Positions 37,901 to 43,900 of a stretch of 64,000 bases of DNA are shown piece by piece. Numbering within the stretch: the first letter of the stretch is position 1; each line of letters begins with the position of its first letter. The stretch covers positions 15,562,001 to 15,626,000 of the forward strand of contig CP053148.1 in NCBI GenBank assembly GCA_014607495.2. Direction: 5' to 3'. Both the position numbers and the translations under genes were made by a program. The stretch is from Carposina sasakii (Eukaryota > Arthropoda > Insecta > Lepidoptera > Carposinidae). Under the pieces are notes generated by a model. The model was not told the DNA's origin. It did not search any database and was given only the letters and a program-made list of their open reading frames with translations.

Positions 37901-40900
37901 AACTAGACTACACTGGGTGTCACCAAATTGCTCAGCAATAAAAACTAATCTATACATATAATAAAAATGTAACGGATCGCTCTCTGTACATGGAAGATAT
38001 ATGAGAAAAAATATTATAGGAGACCTTTATCAACGCAATAGAACCCAAAACGATGATTTTTGGAATTTTTGTCTGTTTGTCTGTGCGTTTGTGCACGCTA
38101 ATCTCAGAAACGGCTGAACCGATTTCGTTGCAGTTTTCAAGAATATATTGTGACAGGTCCCACTTAACATATAGGCTACTTTTTATCCTGGGAAAATATT
38201 TTTATCCCGGTTAATTTCGACATTTTGTTTTTTCTGTAGTCCACGCGGACGGAGTCGCGGGCGTCCACTAGTTTTCAATAAAATAGAACGATAACGTTTG
38301 TTACAATTTCAGGTTTAGGTTCTTTTACAGAGTAATTTAGGCATTAGATTTCCTAATAAATTCCATCACCTACTAGGTATCTATACTAATTCTATAAAAG
38401 GGGTCTATAAACTGACATGTTCATTGATCTGAAACTTCACTAATTCACTCACATTTTTTTCCAGGGAGTTGTACTGCATCGGACAACAGGACGATTTGAA
38501 CGAATCCAAAGAGAACGTTGACGTATCCAATATAATTATAAATAACGAGGGGCTTATAAAAACTAGTGATAAGAGTAGTAACGAGCTTATACCGAAATCT
38601 AAAGTTTCAGAACCAAAAGACTCGGGTCGGAATAGGCATAAGGACAAACTGTGCAATGGTGTTCGTAGTGATATGGAAAGTAATTTAGATTGGAAGGGAA
38701 GAGCGATTAGTGAATCTCCGGTGTGGTGTGTGGACTTTTGCAACGATCTTATTATATTAGGCTGTGCCGACGGGAGGCTAGAGTTTTGGGAGGCTAGCTC
38801 GGGCAAACTGAGGGTAAGTTTATTTTATCTATTACTAGCGGCCGTCCACGGCTTCGCCCGCCCATTATAAACATTCCTTGAGAATCACAATCTATTAAAA
38901 AAAACGGATCAAAATCCGTTCCCTAGTTTGAAAGGTCTAAGTATACAAAGGGACGGACAGACAGCAGCAAGCAACTTTGTTTTACAATATTATAAAACAA
39001 ACAGTCCAACAGTGGATGATAATGATGATAGCTAATAATTTATTTTTGAAGTCCTGTGCTGATACCGGGCTTCACTAGAGTACATCAGCTTCCGTGCATG
39101 TAAGAGTCGACTAAGGATCTCAGGGGTGTTCTCTCAGGCGATGACAGCAACTTATCAATGATCATTAACATCTCTCCCTATGTTTAACGTTATTATGGTG
39201 GTTTTGGTCCTGTAGTTCCTGCTACCCAATTTTAGAAACACGGGCGTATGTGTCTGTTGTAGTTTTTGAAGTGAAGTTCTCTATAGTAGGTGTGTAAATT
39301 CTAAAAGCAAATTTAAACTAGACGGGATAAAATAGCAAAATCTTTTTCTATTACTTTACTATAGCTAGCTTTAGCTGTGAAGCCGGACTTTCGCGTAGTT
39401 TTGCTTAGTCTATGGTAGTATACCGTACAGACTGGGAAAGTGGACCTATGCGTACCTTTGCCAATTTTGATATTAATAACTGATTCGTTGTTGCTATGCG
39501 TGTCATTATTGAATTGATTTGACCAATGGATTAGAGTGGAATAGAGCATATAGAGGTATTTCTTTTATTATATAAAAAATAAATCGCTGAATGTGTTGCT
39601 AAGCGCAGATCTCGAGAACAGCTGAACCGATATTGCTAATTCTTTTTTAAGAATATTCCTTGAAGTTGGTTCTTACGGAGACAAAAAATTTGCCTAAAAA
39701 GTCTAGAAACAACTATTCTATAGCGGCCGCCCACGATTTTTTTCACGTGAAAGAGCATTACCCGTGCAAGGCCGGAGCGGATCACTAGTAATAAATATGA
39801 ATTAGCAGTATTAATTAATGTATTTTAGTGCGTGTGGTGTGGCTCCTCGGCGGGCATAACGCACGTGCGCGCGCTGGCGGGCGCGGGGCGTGCGCTCGCG
39901 GCCACGCTCGCCGGACAACTGACGCTGCTGCGGCTAGACGCGTCGGCGGCCGGCGGACAGCGGGTAGACTGGCGGTTTAGTACGGCGCATCGACGGAGTG
40001 AGTACATTGCTGGTTTAGTATTGTATGTCAGAGGTTATACATTGCTAGTTTTTCTACTGGGAGTGACTACATTGCTGGTTTTTGTACTGGGAGGGTGTAC
40101 ATTGCTGGTTTAGTACTGGGAGTGAGTATTTTGCTGGTTCAGTACTGGGAATGAGTACATTGCTAGTTTAGTACTGAACATTGCTGGAAGTGAGCACATT
40201 GCAGCTATAGTGCCGTACGTTGCTGGTTTAGTACTGCACATCACCTGGGTACATTACTACTTTTGTACCGCGCTACAATAGTGCACATTGCTGCTTCAGC
40301 ACCGTTCACTCTTGCTCATAAAGTGGTACTTACCGCATCCATACATTGATGACGTTTACAACTGTGCAATAATGAATTTTCATACTTCACCGCAATGTAT
40401 TATTCATAAGGTAGTAAAGATCCCGATTGAAATACGTGATAAAACTATAGTTGTTGCGCAGCGCACAAGCGGACGGGGTCGGCCGGCTCGCTGCGCACTG
40501 CGCAGGAGTTGGAGCAAGCGCGGAACCGACTCAGTTACTCGTACGACGCGGAAACCAGCGACGGAGAAGGTAAATACCATATTAATAATCTTATGTGAAA
40601 TTCATGGCGATTACCTCATATTATTATTCATAATATTATTTATAATATAATATTCATATTATGTATTTATAAAATCTCATTTATTTAAAGAAAAACCCGA
40701 TTGCATAAAAATTTGGATCCAGCGTCACCCTCACGACAAAGACGATGAAAATGAGACCGCTCAAGCCCAAATGCGACAAACCTTTTAGGCCCTAGAGCGT
40801 GACAATAACAAAAGTCTGGCACAGTCAGGAAAAAAGTGGATGTGTAATTTGTACGCTTCTGTCCAAGCTCTTTGGGGGATAATGGGCGTGACTATATTAT

Positions 40901-43900
40901 ATGTATGTTCTTTTTATGTTGGTACTCCATTTCCCTTACATCTGTACCTGCTACTCGTATGCTAAGCGTAGATGTGAGATCTGTGGGGTAAGCACGAACC
41001 TCTTTACGCGGCGTAACGCTAGCGACTCGCTAGCAAAATCTATGTTATTTGACAGTTTGACGATAACGTTACGGACTATCGAGATTTTCGAGCTTACCCC
41101 TCTGCTTTTTGATCTTGCAGTTCTGATTTTAATTTACTTATTCAGCGTAAGTTTTGTGTGTTTATTAATGGCGTATTTTTTTATTTAGAAGTAGTGTGTA
41201 CGCGGATAGCTCACTGTAGAGCGCACCAGCAGCCAATCACAGAGCTGCATTGTGACGGGGGAAGGATACTTACGGGCTCCCAGGACCATGTCCTAAAGGT
41301 ATCATTTGTTTAGCATTTATAATAGTTGACATCGGTGAGGCTATTACCTGCTACATTGTAACTAAAAGTGGAAGCTAGTAATTGGCATATTGTTTCTGAT
41401 TTGATGTGTAATATAGTCGTAAGCTGTTAACTTTCTGAAAAATAAATAAATAAATAATTTTCAAAAGCAAAGTCGCAGGCTGATTACGTAGGTATCTTGC
41501 AAAAGCAACGCAGAAGCAATGCGATAGCGAAAATTATACAATATTCGCGTTGAAATGTCAAAATTTCTTTTGAAATTCATTTTACGTAATACGAATTTGA
41601 CAAGCAATCAGCGAATTTTATTAAATTTTCGCTATCGCATTGCTTTTGCTAGTTAGGTAATAAGGGGACGGATGTATGTAAGCGGTGTGTTAAGACCTTT
41701 GCAGTTTCATACATTACAACTCTACGCATACGCATCCGGTCTGCTCGAGGCTTTATGGTCAATCTTTCGACCTTGTGATTTAAACGTGGTCAACATTTTT
41801 GCCCACAACTGTACTCCCAACTAAATGTACAATCAAGCTTACTTATTTATAACTAGGGGACGCCCGCGACTCCGTCCGCATGGCCTACAGAAAAAACAAA
41901 ATGTCGAAATTATCCGGGATAAAAACATTTTCCCGGGATAAAAAGTGACCTATATGTTAATTGGGAACTGTCACAATATATTCCTGAAAACTACATCGAA
42001 ATCGGTTCAGCCGTTTCTGATATTAGCGTGCACAAACGCACAGACAGACCGACAAACAGACAAAAAATCCAAAAATCATTCTTTTGAGTTCTATTGCATT
42101 GATAAAGGTCTCTATAATTGTTTTTCTCATGTATCTTCCATGTACAGACAGCGATCCGTTATACAAAACCCTTCGTGAGATTCTTTTTTCAACCTGACTT
42201 ACACCGTGGCGCATTATTTGATTGGCTTAAGTATAACTTAATAAATAAAATGTAATAATACATTTTGTAACATTGTTAAATAAATTTAAATATTTGCAAG
42301 TCACGTTTTTTTTCTCGAAACATGTGTTTGATCTAATAATATAATAATAACCTATAATGAATATTTTTGTATCATGTTGTAAGCAAATAATCATTTTGGC
42401 AGGTGTTTTCAAGCGGCGAGCTACGCCAGTTGTTTACATTGCATGGACACTGCGGGCCCATAACCAGCTGTTTCATCGACCACGCCAACCCGACTATAGC
42501 CGGCTCCGGATCGCAAGACGGGTTGCTTTGCGTCTGGGACTTGCATACAGGTTGGTAGCCACCATGAAATACATAAATAAATAGTAAATATTTCCACACT
42601 ACACATTTACTTAGTCCCACATTAAGATCCCTATTGTCTGGTGTCGTGGGTACTATCATATCAATACATAGATAAGTAAAGAAACATCCATGACTCGGAA
42701 ACAAACATCGATATTCATCATGTCAATGTTTGCACCTACCGGTATTCGAACTCGGGACCTATGGCGTCGCAAGCAGGATCAATACCAACTACGCCAATCG
42801 GCCGTCAAAACAAACATAAACTTGTATTTGAATATAACTGGAAGGGAGAAGTGGGCGGGGCGTGCGTACCATATCTATGAATACGTCCGCATAATCCAAG
42901 CTCAGACCTTGCAAAAACCATTTTTACATGACATGATTGCGATTTTTTAAGTAAAACTTTCTCTCATGATCAGAGAAGTGACGTCACCATGCCTCTAATA
43001 AAAGTTATGTGACCATATCGATCGATGCCCTTTCCCAATCCCATCCCATGAAAATTTAGCTCTAATTCTATGAAAAGTACCACAGTATGGCTGAATCTGG
43101 TGTGTTCTGGTCTATGGCTCTGGGGCCATAGTGTGTACGTGCTGTCGGCGGGCGGTACAGTACAGTGACGGTATAGATGTGACGGGTGTCTGACCGCGTG
43201 GCATTGCAGGCGCGTGCTTGTACAGCATGCAGGCGCACGACGGCGCGGTGACGTCGCTGGCGCACACCGCCTCGTACGTGCTGTCGGCGGGCGCGGACGA
43301 GCGCCTGCGCGTCTGGGACCGCTTCCAGGGGCACATGCTCAACTCCATACACATTGTGAGTGCACTCTCCTCATTATCGACGTCTCAGAGTGAACACCTC
43401 GTAAATGTAAAAAAGTTTGAGAAGGAAAATGAAACTGAGGTTGTCCTTTATGTTTTTTTTTTTATAAATATGTATATTATATGCATTTCCGAGGTTTTCA
43501 CTCTGCCATATAGGAGGCCGTAGGCAATGAACTTCAATAGGCTAATGTATGTAGTACTGCCCGTGGGTATCGTAAGAAGCGACTAAATGTGTCCGAGGTG
43601 GATAGCAGGGCCTCCCGTGTTGACAACATAGTCTGAAGATCTCCGGAGTGTCCTGGGGGAGACCTACGTCCAGCAGTGGTCTGTAATATGCTGATGTGAT
43701 ATATGGCCATTAACGGTCACTTCGGACATAAAACCTATGGTGTGATTTCAAATGGCGCGCCGTCATCGCCACTCTAAATAATGCGCCGCGCCAGTCAAGT
43801 GTATTATATTATAACCATCTATGTGAATAAATGGTTATACAGGTGATTTTTGGTCGTCAACGTTCCCGAAAACTACAAGATTTCCTCATCATCACGATTA

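Noticed and set aside
39993..40310. CRISPR-like spaced repeats
   Set aside because: The units are directly adjacent, degenerate and in a eukaryotic intron; this is a minisatellite.
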